Assembly (NCBI GenBank): GCA_035280345.1
Contig: DATEGA010000074.1
Span: 1 to 64,000, forward strand
Direction: 5' to 3'
Length of the DNA stretch: 64,000 nt
From: DASSJF01 sp035280345
GTDB taxonomy: Bacteria; Sysuimicrobiota; Sysuimicrobiia; Sysuimicrobiales; Segetimicrobiaceae
This document shows positions 17,022 to 25,176 of the stretch, one piece after another (position 1 is the first letter of the stretch; every line of letters starts with the position of its first letter). The notes under the pieces are model-generated. The model searched no databases, had not been told where the DNA came from, and saw nothing but the letters and a program-made list of their open reading frames with translations. Position numbers and translations under genes: made by a program.

Positions 17022-18683
17022 TCACGACTGAAGCCACGCGTCCTGGAAGTAGGGATACCAGGACCGCGCGTCCATATGGAAGTCCTTGACCGCCGCGTCC
17101 GTCACCCAGACGAACAGTGTGATGTAGATCGGCACCACGTACCCCTGCTCGAGTATGCGGCGGGTCGCCTTGGAAACGAGGGCGAAGCGCGCCTTCCGGT
17201 CGATTGTTGAGTCCTGTTCGGCGAGGAGCTGGTCGAGCTCCGGGTCCTTGTTCATCGCCCAGGAGAAGCTGCCCACGTTCTTCGACGCGAAAAGATCCAC
17301 GAGATAGTGCGGGTCGCTCGCTTCGAACTCCCGATTGATCAGATGGTACAGGCCCTTGCTGCCCGCCACCGTCCGGTCGGCCGGCGTGCCGGCGATCAGT
17401 TTGGTCTCGAAGCCGACGGCCTGCAGCATCGTCAGCATCAGCTGCTTGTAATTCTCGGTCATGAAGCCGCTGGTGAACACGTCCAGGTGCAGCGGCTGGC
17501 CGTCCTTCGCACGCACGCCGCTCGGGCCGCGCTTCCAGCCCGCTTCCTCCAGCAGTTGCTTCGCCTTCTCGGGGTTGAACGAGTACAGGTGGTCGAGCGC
17601 CGGGTCATAGCCGAAGCTCGTCGGGCCGATCAGATTCCACGTCGGCCGCGCGAAGCCGGGATAGAAGACCTTGACGATCGTGTCTTTGCTGATCGCGTAG
17701 TTGATCGCCTGCCGGACGGCCGGCTCGTTCGTCGGCGGCTTCTGCGTGTTGATGAAGTTGAACCAAGTGGTCCCCGGCGAGACGCCGCGGTACAGCGCGA
17801 AGCGCGAGTCGTGCTCCCAGTCCCGGAGGCGCAGCGGGCCGGGCCACGCCTCAATACGCAGTTCTTTGCGGGCGCTCATCAGTCCGTCGCGTGTACCCTG
17901 CTCCGGCACGAACTTGAACGTCAGCTTATCGAGGTGCGGCGGCCCCGCATTCGTCTTGCCGGGGAATACCGTGCCCCACTTGTAGTTGGGGTTGCGCGCC
18001 AGCGTGATAAGCGTGTCGCGCGCCCACTCGACGAACGTGAAGGGCCCCGTACCGACCAGATGGTTCTGAAAGTCCAGGCCGTACTTCTTCACCGCCGCCG
18101 GTGACGGGATGCCGAGATAGCCCTGGCTCAGCGAGTCCCAGATCGGGGCGAACGGCTCCTTCAGCCGCAGCTGCACCGTGTGGTCATCCATAACCACGGT
18201 CGAGTCGTATGGACCGAGCAGCGACTTCGCGTACTGCGACTTCGTCGCCGGATCGACGCAGCGATCGAAGTGGAGCTTCACGGCCTCGGCGTTGAAGTCC
18301 GTGCCGTCGTGGAACTTCACGCCCGGGCGAAGCTTGAACGTGATTTGCGTGCCGTCTTTGGACGCCGTCCACGACGTCGCGAGACCGGGATAGATGTTGA
18401 GGTCGTTGCCGAGGTAGACGAGCGAGTCGAAGATCATCTGCGTGACCATCGTCTCGGGCGGACCCCAGTAGACGGCCGGATCGAGCTTGTCGAGCGTCCG
18501 GTACATGCCGATCGTAAGTTCGCCGCCCGGGCGCGGTGTCTCCGCGGCCGCGGCGGCCGTGCGCAGCAGCGGCCCGCCGGACTCGCCGAGCGCGGACAGC
18601 GGGAGTGCGGATCCCGCGCCGGCCGCGAGTAGTTTGAGCAGCGAGCGGCGCGACAGGTGCGACGCCTTACTGTGTTTGGGCAT
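17022..18683 (-). CDS. Family-5 extracellular solute-binding protein, Tat-exported (system 1)
   Basis: A 553-residue SBP_bac_5 protein, the periplasmic binder of dipeptide/oligopeptide/nickel-type ABC importers. The N-terminus has a twin-arginine signal (SRRSLLKLLAAGAG) with no lipobox cysteine, so a free periplasmic protein is expected. Core motifs: LDPAVYWGPP, TSWTASKDGTQITFKLRPGVKFHDG near 105, GTGPFTFVEWA near 217 and NPNYKWG. It heads the ten-gene minus-strand run and is divergent from a second binding protein at 18851. The substrate is unknown; the two M20 hydrolases downstream suggest N-acyl amino acids or small peptides (inference). Confidence 0.92.
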   Translation of the reverse strand: MPKHSKASHLSRRSLLKLLAAGAGSALPLSALGESGGPLLRTAAAAAETPRPGGELTIGMYRTLDKLDPAVYWGPPETMVTQMIFDSLVYLGNDLNIYPGLATSWTASKDGTQITFKLRPGVKFHDGTDFNAEAVKLHFDRCVDPATKSQYAKSLLGPYDSTVVMDDHTVQLRLKEPFAPIWDSLSQGYLGIPSPAAVKKYGLDFQNHLVGTGPFTFVEWARDTLITLARNPNYKWGTVFPGKTNAGPPHLDKLTFKFVPEQGTRDGLMSARKELRIEAWPGPLRLRDWEHDSRFALYRGVSPGTTWFNFINTQKPPTNEPAVRQAINYAISKDTIVKVFYPGFARPTWNLIGPTSFGYDPALDHLYSFNPEKAKQLLEEAGWKRGPSGVRAKDGQPLHLDVFTSGFMTENYKQLMLTMLQAVGFETKLIAGTPADRTVAGSKGLYHLINREFEASDPHYLVDLFASKNVGSFSWAMNKDPELDQLLAEQDSTIDRKARFALVSKATRRILEQGYVVPIYITLFVWVTDAAVKDFHMDARSWYPYFQDAWLQS

Positions 18684-18689
18684 TGCCGA

Positions 18690-18721
18690 TCACACCCCCC
18701 AATGTGTGTGACGGTACCGTC
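18690..18721. promoter_or_regulatory. Inverted repeat and 12-bp palindrome between divergent binding-protein genes
   Basis: The 167-base gap between the two divergent binding-protein genes holds TCACAC (18690-18695) paired with GTGTGA (18706-18711), then the perfect palindrome GACGGTACCGTC at 18710-18721. Such symmetry in a shared promoter region is what a dimeric repressor operator looks like. No regulator gene is adjacent, and I cannot place promoter boxes with confidence. The first repeat lies within 30 bases of the minus-strand start, so it could also affect translation of that gene. Confidence 0.4.
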
Positions 18722-18850
18722 TGACCGCATTCCACGTCACCAGGAGGAGGCCCTGTGCGCGCCAGGGCAGGAGGCGGCGCGCGCCGGAGGGAACCATCGC
18801 GTCTGTCAAGCCCTCGATCGCGCACGCCCACACCAAAAGGAGGAATCGTC

Positions 18851-20545
18851 TTGCCCGAGGATCGCACCGCGTTTCCCTGGCACGACTACTACGGTCGTGG
18901 CCTGATTACCAGGCGGCAGCTCGTCAAGCTGACGGCGATGATCGGTGGGGCCGCCGCGGTGTCAACGGTCCTGTCCGACTCGAGGCCGGCACACGCGGCA
19001 CTCGCCCCGGCGGCCAAGCAGGTGCTGCGGTATCCGAACGTTGAGCCGCTGAACTTCGATCCCGCGACGATGGAGTCGCGGCCGGAGATCCTCGTGGGCA
19101 TGGCCCTGTTCGATCCACTGCTCACGTTCGACGACAGCGGAACCGCCGTCCCGGTGGCGGCGCGGTCCTGGAACGTCTCGAAGGATGGGCTGACCTACAC
19201 TTTCCACCTCCGGTCGGGCATGCAGTGGTCCGACGGTCACCCGGTCCAGGCCTCCGACTACGAATACGCGTGGAAGCGCGTCGTGGACCCGGACATCGCC
19301 AGCGACTACGCGTCGGCGTTCTACCCGATCAAGGGCGCCCTCGACTACAACAAAGGCAAGACCAAGGACAAGAACACGATCGCGATCAAAGCCGTCGACG
19401 CCCAGACCCTGCGGGTGGGGCTGACCGAGCCGGCGGCGTATTTCCCGCGCCTCGTCTCGACCTGGAACTACCTGCCCGTACCCCGCTGGTCGGTGGAGAA
19501 GAACGGCAAGAAGTGGGTCGACGCCGGCAACCACGTCGGCAACGGCATGTTCATGCTCCAGAAGTGGGACCACGACCGGGAGATGGTCATCGTCGCCAAC
19601 CCGCGGTACTGGGGAACGAAGCCGACGCTGCAGCGCGTCGTGTTCACGATCACCGACGACACGTTCCGCACCAGCCTGCCGGCGTTCGAGAACAACGAGC
19701 TCGACCTCACCGATCAGATCCAGCCCGGCGACATCGACCGCGTGCGCAAGGATCCGAAGCTCGCCGCGCAGCTGCACAAGTACCGGTGGTCCGGCACCGC
19801 GATGATGTTCTGTGACACCACGAATCCCGCCTCACCGCTCAGCAAAGCGAGAGTCCGGCAGGCGTTCTACCTCGCGATCGACCACCAGCGGATCGCGCGG
19901 GACGTGCTGCGCGGGATCTACGACCCGGCGCCGACGATCACGCCGCCCGGGACGCTCGGGTATCTCTCCACCCCTCCCCTCACGGGCGGTGTCGCGAAAG
20001 CGAAGCAGCTTCTGGCCGAAGCGGGCTACCCGGACGGCAAGGGATTCCCGGACATGAAGCTTGCCTGGCCGAAGCTCGTGACGTACGACCTGCTCGCGCA
20101 GGCGATGCAGCAGATGCTGCGCGAGACGCTCAACGTGAACATCACGCTGCAGCGTATGGAGCGCAAGGAGTATAACGCGGCCTTCAACTCGTGGGGGAAG
20201 CAGCCCTACACGGCCTTCATCGACCGCTGGGGGTCGGACTACGAGGACCCGGCCAACTGGGCCAACATCCTCTTCGACTCGGATCAAGACTTCTTCCACA
20301 CCCGCTGGAAGAACGCCGAGTACGACAGCCTGGTCCGGAAGGGCTCTGCCGAGGCCGATCCCGCCAAGCGCCGGCAGCAGTACGAATCGGCGGAACGCAT
20401 CCTCAATACCGAGCTGCCCGCGATTCCGCTCTACCATCTCGGCGTGATCATTGCGGTCAAGCGGACAGTTCAAGGGTTCCGGCTTCCGCCGGCCGCCGCG
20501 GCCTGGTACGGCACGTTCGGCCGCGTGAAGATTCTGGCCGGGTAA
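18851..20545 (+). CDS. Family-5 solute-binding protein, OppA-like, Tat-exported (system 2)
   Basis: A 564-residue oligopeptide-binding-type protein. The signal is twin-arginine-like (LITRRQLVKLTAMIGGAAAV followed by an Ala-rich AxA site), again without lipobox. Body motifs include LTYTFHLRSGMQWSDGHPV, DYEYAWKRVVDP and VGNGMFMLQKWDHD, which are typical of OppA. The start is TTG at 18851-18853, with AAAAGGAGG seven bases upstream; GTG at 18755 has a close GGAGGAGG but would add an Arg-rich 32-residue stretch before the signal, so it is less likely. It heads a plus-strand operon with two permeases. Confidence 0.9.
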   Translation: MPEDRTAFPWHDYYGRGLITRRQLVKLTAMIGGAAAVSTVLSDSRPAHAALAPAAKQVLRYPNVEPLNFDPATMESRPEILVGMALFDPLLTFDDSGTAVPVAARSWNVSKDGLTYTFHLRSGMQWSDGHPVQASDYEYAWKRVVDPDIASDYASAFYPIKGALDYNKGKTKDKNTIAIKAVDAQTLRVGLTEPAAYFPRLVSTWNYLPVPRWSVEKNGKKWVDAGNHVGNGMFMLQKWDHDREMVIVANPRYWGTKPTLQRVVFTITDDTFRTSLPAFENNELDLTDQIQPGDIDRVRKDPKLAAQLHKYRWSGTAMMFCDTTNPASPLSKARVRQAFYLAIDHQRIARDVLRGIYDPAPTITPPGTLGYLSTPPLTGGVAKAKQLLAEAGYPDGKGFPDMKLAWPKLVTYDLLAQAMQQMLRETLNVNITLQRMERKEYNAAFNSWGKQPYTAFIDRWGSDYEDPANWANILFDSDQDFFHTRWKNAEYDSLVRKGSAEADPAKRRQQYESAERILNTELPAIPLYHLGVIIAVKRTVQGFRLPPAAAAWYGTFGRVKILAG

Positions 20546-20550
20546 GCACC

Positions 20551-20590
20551 GCGGGACGCCGCGCCGGTTCCGCCGGGCGCGGCGTCCCGC
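20551..20590 (+). terminator. Perfect 15-bp stem-loop just after the binding-protein stop codon
   Basis: GCGGGACGCCGCGCC (20551-20565) pairs perfectly with GGCGCGGCGTCCCGC (20576-20590) around a ten-base loop, starting five bases after the TAA of the binding-protein gene and ending 18 bases before the GTG of the permease. There is no T-tract, so it may act as a partial terminator or as a 3' end that protects the binding-protein mRNA, giving more binder than permease, as known for other importer operons. Confidence 0.75.
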
Positions 20591-20608
20591 TCCAATCGTC
20601 CCCGCCTC

Positions 20609-21535
20609 GTGGGCGCGTACCTTGTCCGGCGCCTGCTGCTCGCCGTGCCGACGATGGCCGTCGTCTACACGGCGGCCTTTCTATTGGTGCACGCCACGCC
20701 GGGCGGTCCCTGGGACAACGCCGAGAAGCCGCTCGCCCCGCAGGTCATCGAGAACATCCGGCTCAAGTACCATCTGAACGACCCGCTCTGGAAGCAGTAC
20801 CTGCTCTACCTGAACGATGCGCTGCACGGCTCGCTCGGCCCGTCGTATGTGAACAGGGCGCGCGACGTCTCGGAGATCATCGCGGACTTCTTCCCCGTCT
20901 CCATACAGCTCGGCGTCATCGCGATGCTGTTTGCGATCGCCGTCGGGATCCCGCTCGGCACCCTCGCGGCCGTGTACCGCAACACCGCGATCGATTATGC
21001 CGCGATCGGGGTGGTCGTCACCGGCATCTCCATCCCCAACTACGTGATGGCGACGATTCTCGTGACGACGCTCGCGGTGTGGCTGCACTGGCTGCCGACC
21101 GGGGGATGGGCGGGAATCTGGGACATCCGGATCATCATTCCCATGGTCGCGATCGGCTTCCGGCCGGCGACCACGCTCGCCCGCTACCTCCGCACCTCGC
21201 TGCTCGAGGTCCTGGGCCAAGACTACATTCGCACGGCGAGGGCCAAGGGGCTGGCGAAGCGCAAGGTGGTGATCCGGCACGCGCTGCGCAACGCGCTGGT
21301 GCCGATCGCCACCATCTCCGGCATTCTCGTCGCCGACGTGATCACCGGGTCGTTTTTCGTCGAGACCATTACGCGCGTCCCCGGGATCGGCCGCTACTTC
21401 GTCACGGCGACGACGGGGCGGGACTATCCGGTGCTGCTCGCCCTGGCGCTGCTGTTCGCGGTGATCATCATCACCATGAATATCCTGGTCGATCTCTCGT
21501 ACGCGGTCCTGGATCCGCAGGTGCGCTATGCCTAA
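20609..21535 (+). CDS. DppB/OppB-type permease (system 2)
   Basis: A 308-residue permease with the DppB pattern: YLVRRLLLAVPTMAVVYTAAFLLVHATPGGP at the start, KYHLNDPLWKQYLLYLND in the first loop, RTARAKGLAKRKVVIRHALRN (EAA loop near 208-228), ETITRVPGIGRYFV near 253 and DLSYAVLDPQVRYA at the end. The GTG start lacks an obvious Shine-Dalgarno and lies just after the 20551-20590 hairpin, so translation may be weak or coupled. Six bases separate it from the DppC gene. Confidence 0.92.
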   Translation: MGAYLVRRLLLAVPTMAVVYTAAFLLVHATPGGPWDNAEKPLAPQVIENIRLKYHLNDPLWKQYLLYLNDALHGSLGPSYVNRARDVSEIIADFFPVSIQLGVIAMLFAIAVGIPLGTLAAVYRNTAIDYAAIGVVVTGISIPNYVMATILVTTLAVWLHWLPTGGWAGIWDIRIIIPMVAIGFRPATTLARYLRTSLLEVLGQDYIRTARAKGLAKRKVVIRHALRNALVPIATISGILVADVITGSFFVETITRVPGIGRYFVTATTGRDYPVLLALALLFAVIIITMNILVDLSYAVLDPQVRYA

Positions 21536-21541
21536 CCGCCC

Positions 21542-22498
21542 GTGAGCACCCTGACGCAGGCCGGCGCCCCTGCGCGGCGGCCCGCGCGGGAACGGCGGCG
21601 CTACCAGCGCGCGTACACCCGATTCAAGCGGCACAAGATGGCCGTGGTCGGCGCCGTATTCCTCGCGGGCGTGCTCCTGATCGCGGCGGCCGCCCCGATG
21701 GTGACGCCGTACGTGTACGATCGTCAGGACCTCTTCTCCACCTACAGCCCCGCCTCGGCGCGGCACTGGGCCGGGACGGACAGCCTCGGCCGCGATGTGC
21801 TGAGCCGCCTCATGTACGGCGCGCGCGTCTCGATGAGCGTCGGGGTCACGACGCTCTTACTGGTGCTGGCGATCGGGGTGCCGATGGGCCTTACCGCCGG
21901 GTATCTCGGCGGCACGTTCGACCTTCTGCTGATGCGGGTCGTGGACGTCGTCTACGCGATCCCGTACCTGCTGCTCGTCGTATTGCTCCAGACGTTTTTC
22001 ACGGCGTTTCTCCCCACGGTGCGCGGCGGACCGCTCGTGTGGCTGCGCGCGCTCAACCAAAATACGCACGGCATCGCGGCCATCGTGCTCGCGCTGTCCC
22101 TCATTGGCTGGCTCGACGTCGCCCGCATCGTTCGCGGCCAGGTGATTGGCCTGCGCCCGCGGGAGTTCGTGCAGGCGGCGCGCAGCCTCGGGGCCGGCGA
22201 CCGCCACATCATGTGGGCGCACCTCCTCCCCAACGTGATGGCGCCGATCATCGTGATGGCGACCGTGCTGATCCCGAATTTCATCATCGCCGAGGCGGGG
22301 CTGAGCTTCCTCGGATTGGGCGTGCAGCCGCCGCTGCCAAGTTGGGGCACCATGATCGCGGAAGGCATCGATTCGATCGAGTCGTACCCCCGCCTCGTCA
22401 TCGCGCCGGCGCTTGTGCTCGCGGCAACGCTGCTCAGCCTCAATTTCGTGGGGGACGGTCTTCGCGACGCGCTCGATCCGGTGCAAGAGCGCGAGTGA
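21542..22498 (+). CDS. DppC/OppC-type permease (system 2)
   Basis: A 318-residue permease partner. N-terminal basic segment (RRRYQRAYTRFKRHKMAVVGAV) then membrane helix, HWAGTDSLGRDVLSRLMYGAR near 76, EAA loop QAARSLGAGDRHIMWAHLLPN near 217, SFLGLGVQPPLPSWG near 262 and NFVGDGLRDALDP at the end, slightly longer than the other DppC proteins here because of a loop around residues 153-180 that resembles OppC. The GTG start is six bases after the DppB stop. No ATPase subunit follows; the next genes are a DNA glycosylase and an SDR. Confidence 0.92.
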   Translation: MSTLTQAGAPARRPARERRRYQRAYTRFKRHKMAVVGAVFLAGVLLIAAAAPMVTPYVYDRQDLFSTYSPASARHWAGTDSLGRDVLSRLMYGARVSMSVGVTTLLLVLAIGVPMGLTAGYLGGTFDLLLMRVVDVVYAIPYLLLVVLLQTFFTAFLPTVRGGPLVWLRALNQNTHGIAAIVLALSLIGWLDVARIVRGQVIGLRPREFVQAARSLGAGDRHIMWAHLLPNVMAPIIVMATVLIPNFIIAEAGLSFLGLGVQPPLPSWGTMIAEGIDSIESYPRLVIAPALVLAATLLSLNFVGDGLRDALDPVQERE

Positions 22499-22514
22499 AT
22501 CAGCGGAGCCTCTG

Positions 22515-23114
22515 TTGACGCGCGGAAGCGCGGCCGGCACCCGGTATCGGTTTCGAACCCTCCCCGATTACCTCGCCCCCGGCCTTCAGGTCGTCTTCGT
22601 CGGCATCAACCCTGGCCTGTATTCGGTCGAACGCGGGCACTACTTTGCCCGGAGCACCAGCCGCTTCTGGCCGGCGTTCTCCCGCTCGGTCCTGTCCGCC
22701 CCGATACGCAAGGCCCTGCACCTGTCCGTGCTCGATCCGGAACAAGACGCGGCACTGCTGCGATTTGGCATCGGGTTCACCGACGTGGTCAAGGTCCCGA
22801 GCCGGAACGCGGCCGGCGTGTCGCCGGCGCTCTTCCGCGAGTGGGCACCGAGGCTGCGGCGGCGCCTCGAAACGCACCGGCCCGGCGTCGCCTGCTTTCA
22901 CGGCCTGACCGGCTTTCGGCCGTTCGTGCAGTTCGCGCTCGGCGGCGATCCAAAGACCGCCGTGCTGGGACCGCAGCGGCTGACCGTGGGACGAACCCGC
23001 CTGTTTGTCGCTCCAAACCCAAGCCCCGCCAACGCCCATTTCACCGTCGAAGACCAGGTGCGGTGGTACGATCGGCTGGCCGAATTCTTGCCCGACAACG
23101 CGTCGAGGAGGTAG
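22515..23114 (+). CDS. mug: Mismatch-specific uracil/thymine DNA glycosylase (Mug family)
   Basis: A 199-residue family-2 uracil-DNA glycosylase that removes uracil, and related bases opposite G, from DNA. Motif 1 GINPG is at 30-34, followed by SVERGHYFARSTSRFWPAF, and motif 2 appears as APNPSPANAHFT near the C-terminus, the form found in Deinococcus-type Mug proteins. The start is TTG at 22515-22517, shortly after the DppC stop; other starts would be inside DppC. It shares the strand with the transporter but is functionally unrelated, so co-transcription may be incidental. An SDR follows after four bases. Confidence 0.88.
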   Translation: MTRGSAAGTRYRFRTLPDYLAPGLQVVFVGINPGLYSVERGHYFARSTSRFWPAFSRSVLSAPIRKALHLSVLDPEQDAALLRFGIGFTDVVKVPSRNAAGVSPALFREWAPRLRRRLETHRPGVACFHGLTGFRPFVQFALGGDPKTAVLGPQRLTVGRTRLFVAPNPSPANAHFTVEDQVRWYDRLAEFLPDNASRR

Positions 23115-23118
23115 CCGC

Positions 23119-23898
23119 ATGCGAGGCCTCAGGGACAAGGTCGCGATCGTCACCGGCGGCGGACAAGGCATCGGGCGCGCGATCGTGATGCGGCTCGCAC
23201 AGGACGGCGCCGACGTCGTCATCGGGGAGCTGAATACATCGACGGCGTCGGCCGTGGCCGGCGAGGTGCAAGGGGTCGGGCGCAGCGCACTGGCGGTGCG
23301 CACGGACGTCGCCAATGCCAAAGACCGCCGGGCCCTCGTCGATGCCGCGCTGTCCAAGTTTGGCAAGATCGATGTGCTCGTCAACAACGCGGGCATCATC
23401 CGGGTCAGCGATCCGCTCGAGATCACCGAGGACGAGTGGGATCAGATCCAGGGCGTGAACGTGAAGGGCACGTACTTCATGTGCCAGGCCGTGCTGCCGC
23501 ACATGCTCGAGCGCGGGTCCGGCAAGATCGTGAACCTGGCCAGCATCGCAGCCAAGGCGGGCAGCACCGCGTTCATTCACTACAACGTGAGCAAGGCGAG
23601 CGTCGTCGCGCTCACGCGCAACCTCGCCGTCCACTACGGCCGGCGCGGCATCAACGTGAATTGCGTGTGCCCCGGTATCGTCGAGACAGATATGTGGGCC
23701 AAGATCGAGCGCGAGGTCGGACCGCTGCTCAACCTCAAGCCCGGAGAGTTCACGCAGAGCCGCCTCAACTCGATCGCCCTCGGGCGCCTGGAGAAACCCG
23801 AGGAGGTGGCCGGCGCCGTCGCGTTTCTGTGTTCGGACGACGCGAGGTACATCACGGGCCAGGCCATCAACGTAGAAGGCGGCATCCTCTTCCATTAG
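23119..23898 (+). CDS. Short-chain dehydrogenase/reductase
   Basis: A 259-residue classical SDR: TGGGQGIG at about 12-19, NNAGII near 90, NLASIAAKAG then the active-site YNVSK near 156-160, and the PGIVETDMW loop. The best-matching relatives by pattern are glucose/3-hydroxybutyrate/sorbitol-type dehydrogenases; the substrate is unknown. A clear GAGGAGGT sits eight bases upstream of the ATG at 23119 and overlaps the stop of the glycosylase gene. The C-terminus (GQAINVEGGILFH) is the usual SDR dimer-interface end. Confidence 0.9.
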   Translation: MRGLRDKVAIVTGGGQGIGRAIVMRLAQDGADVVIGELNTSTASAVAGEVQGVGRSALAVRTDVANAKDRRALVDAALSKFGKIDVLVNNAGIIRVSDPLEITEDEWDQIQGVNVKGTYFMCQAVLPHMLERGSGKIVNLASIAAKAGSTAFIHYNVSKASVVALTRNLAVHYGRRGINVNCVCPGIVETDMWAKIEREVGPLLNLKPGEFTQSRLNSIALGRLEKPEEVAGAVAFLCSDDARYITGQAINVEGGILFH

Positions 23899-23950
23899 AA
23901 GGCGCTACGGGCAGTGAGGCGGCGCGCGCGGGGGCTGGTTTCGGGGTAAA

Positions 23951-23968
23951 GGTTCACCTGACTGAACC
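23951..23968. promoter_or_regulatory. Short perfect inverted repeat upstream of the CsbD-like gene
   Basis: GGTTCA (23951-23956) and TGAACC (23963-23968) surround a six-base spacer, 26 bases before the likely CsbD-like start. It could be an operator half-site pair or a small hairpin. Only the symmetry supports it. Confidence 0.3.
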
Positions 23969-23994
23969 CTGAGTTATGAGTGAGGCGTATGCGA

Positions 23995-24198
23995 ATGGAC
24001 AGGGTACAGTTGGTGCGCCATTGGCGCGAGATGCGCGAGTCCGTGAAAGCAGAATGGGGACAACTGACGGACCACGAGCTCGCCGGAATCTCCGGAGACT
24101 ACGATCTACTGGTGGCCGCGATTCACCAACACACCGGCAAACCGGCAGAAGAGATCAGCCGGCGGCTCGACGAGCTCGGAAAGAAGTTCGCCGCGTAA
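23995..24198 (+). CDS. CsbD-like stress-associated small protein
   Basis: A 67-residue hydrophilic protein with the CsbD pattern: an N-terminal aromatic/basic helix (VQLVRHWREMRESVKAEWGQLT), then DHELAGISGDYDLLVAAIHQHTGK and a final EEISRRLDEL helix. CsbD-family proteins are induced in general stress in Bacillus and by membrane or desiccation stress elsewhere; their molecular role is unknown. ATG 23995 is favoured because it gives the usual CsbD length; GTG 23980 and ATG 23989 are in frame. An inverted repeat lies just upstream and a hairpin follows the gene, so it may be a separate transcription unit. Confidence 0.75.
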   Translation: MDRVQLVRHWREMRESVKAEWGQLTDHELAGISGDYDLLVAAIHQHTGKPAEEISRRLDELGKKFAA

Positions 24199-24215
24199 GC
24201 AGACCGATCAGGTGA

Positions 24216-24246
24216 CGGCCCGCATCGTGGCTCCTGCGGCGGGCCG
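24216..24246. terminator. Candidate terminator in a convergent gene junction
   Basis: CGGCCCGC (24216-24223) pairs with GCGGGCCG (24239-24246) across a 15-base loop, in the 92-base gap between the CsbD-like gene (plus) and an SDR gene (minus). No T-tract follows on either side, so it would act as a hairpin-only or bidirectional terminator. Its position between converging units is the main support. Confidence 0.5.
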
Positions 24247-24290
24247 CAACGTACCATACCGCTCGTCGGACTTCCGGCCGCCCCGAACGG

Positions 24291-25112
24291 CTACTCCTTC
24301 TTCGGCTGATTGACCCGGAGCAGGTAGCGGTAGGGATCGCTGGTCACGACGGCGCCGCCCGATACGAGCAAGACCGCCCCGGACACCCAGGCCGCTTCGT
24401 CGGACGCAAAGTAGACGGCCGCGGCGGCCACGTCCTTCGGCTGACCCACGCGCCCGAGCGGATACAGTGCCGCCCGCGCCCGCCGGTCCTCTTCCGTCGC
24501 GAGCCACGGTGCGGTAAGCGGGGTCTCAACAACCGCCGGCGCGATGGCGTTCACACGGATGCGGTGCTGTCCCAACTCGACCGCCATCGTCTGGGTAATG
24601 TTGTTGAGCGCCGCCTTGCACGCGCCGTAGATCCCCTCGCCTCCCGGCGCCGCGTACAGGCTGTCGATCGATGACATGAACAGGATGACGCCGCCGGTGG
24701 GCTGGCCGCGCATCACCCGCGCCGCGGCCAGCGCGCCAAAGACCTGCGCCGTCAAATTGAGCCGCAGCATCTGCTCCCAGCCGGCGGAGGTGACGTCCAG
24801 CCACTCCGACGCGCTGCCCGGCTCCTCCGTGAATCCCCCCGCGTTGTTGACCCAGACGTCGATCTTGCCGAAGTGCTTGACGGCCGCCTCCGCCGCCGCC
24901 CGGATCTGCGGGACGTGCGTAACGTCGGTGGGGTGCGCAACGGCCTTCCCGCCGCGGGCCGTGATCTCGTCTTTCACGGCCTCCAAGTCGGTACGGTTGC
25001 GGGCGGCCAGAAGAACACTCGCTCCCTGTTCCGCGAAGGCCTGGGCGATCGCCCGGCCGAGGCCACGGCTGGCGCCGGTCACGACACACGCTTTTCCGGT
25101 CAACGAAAACAT
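24291..25112 (-). CDS. Short-chain dehydrogenase/reductase
   Basis: A 273-residue SDR with TGASRGLG at about 12-19, NNAGG near 88 and active-site YGACK near 155-159, and the loop APAVVETPLTAPWL. An unusual C-terminal extension (PYRYLLRVNQPKKE) follows the normal end. The ATG at 25110-25112 with GGGAGGG eight bases upstream is preferred over an earlier in-frame ATG. It is the last gene of a minus-strand run starting at 33392, 64 bases after the PuuE-like gene. It may oxidise or reduce an intermediate with the AKR and Gfo/Idh enzymes of the same run (inference). Confidence 0.88.
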   Translation of the reverse strand: MFSLTGKACVVTGASRGLGRAIAQAFAEQGASVLLAARNRTDLEAVKDEITARGGKAVAHPTDVTHVPQIRAAAEAAVKHFGKIDVWVNNAGGFTEEPGSASEWLDVTSAGWEQMLRLNLTAQVFGALAAARVMRGQPTGGVILFMSSIDSLYAAPGGEGIYGACKAALNNITQTMAVELGQHRIRVNAIAPAVVETPLTAPWLATEEDRRARAALYPLGRVGQPKDVAAAAVYFASDEAAWVSGAVLLVSGGAVVTSDPYRYLLRVNQPKKE

Positions 25113-25176
25113 CGCGCGGCCCTCCCCGTTATCGTCTCTGCCGCCGGATGGCACGTCGCTTACGACGGCATTCCGG

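Noticed and set aside
20191..22518. Plus-strand open frame of about 775 codons overlapping binder and permeases
   Set aside because: Out-of-frame reading through three recognisable genes; composition is Arg/Pro/Ala-rich with no hydrophobic permease pattern.
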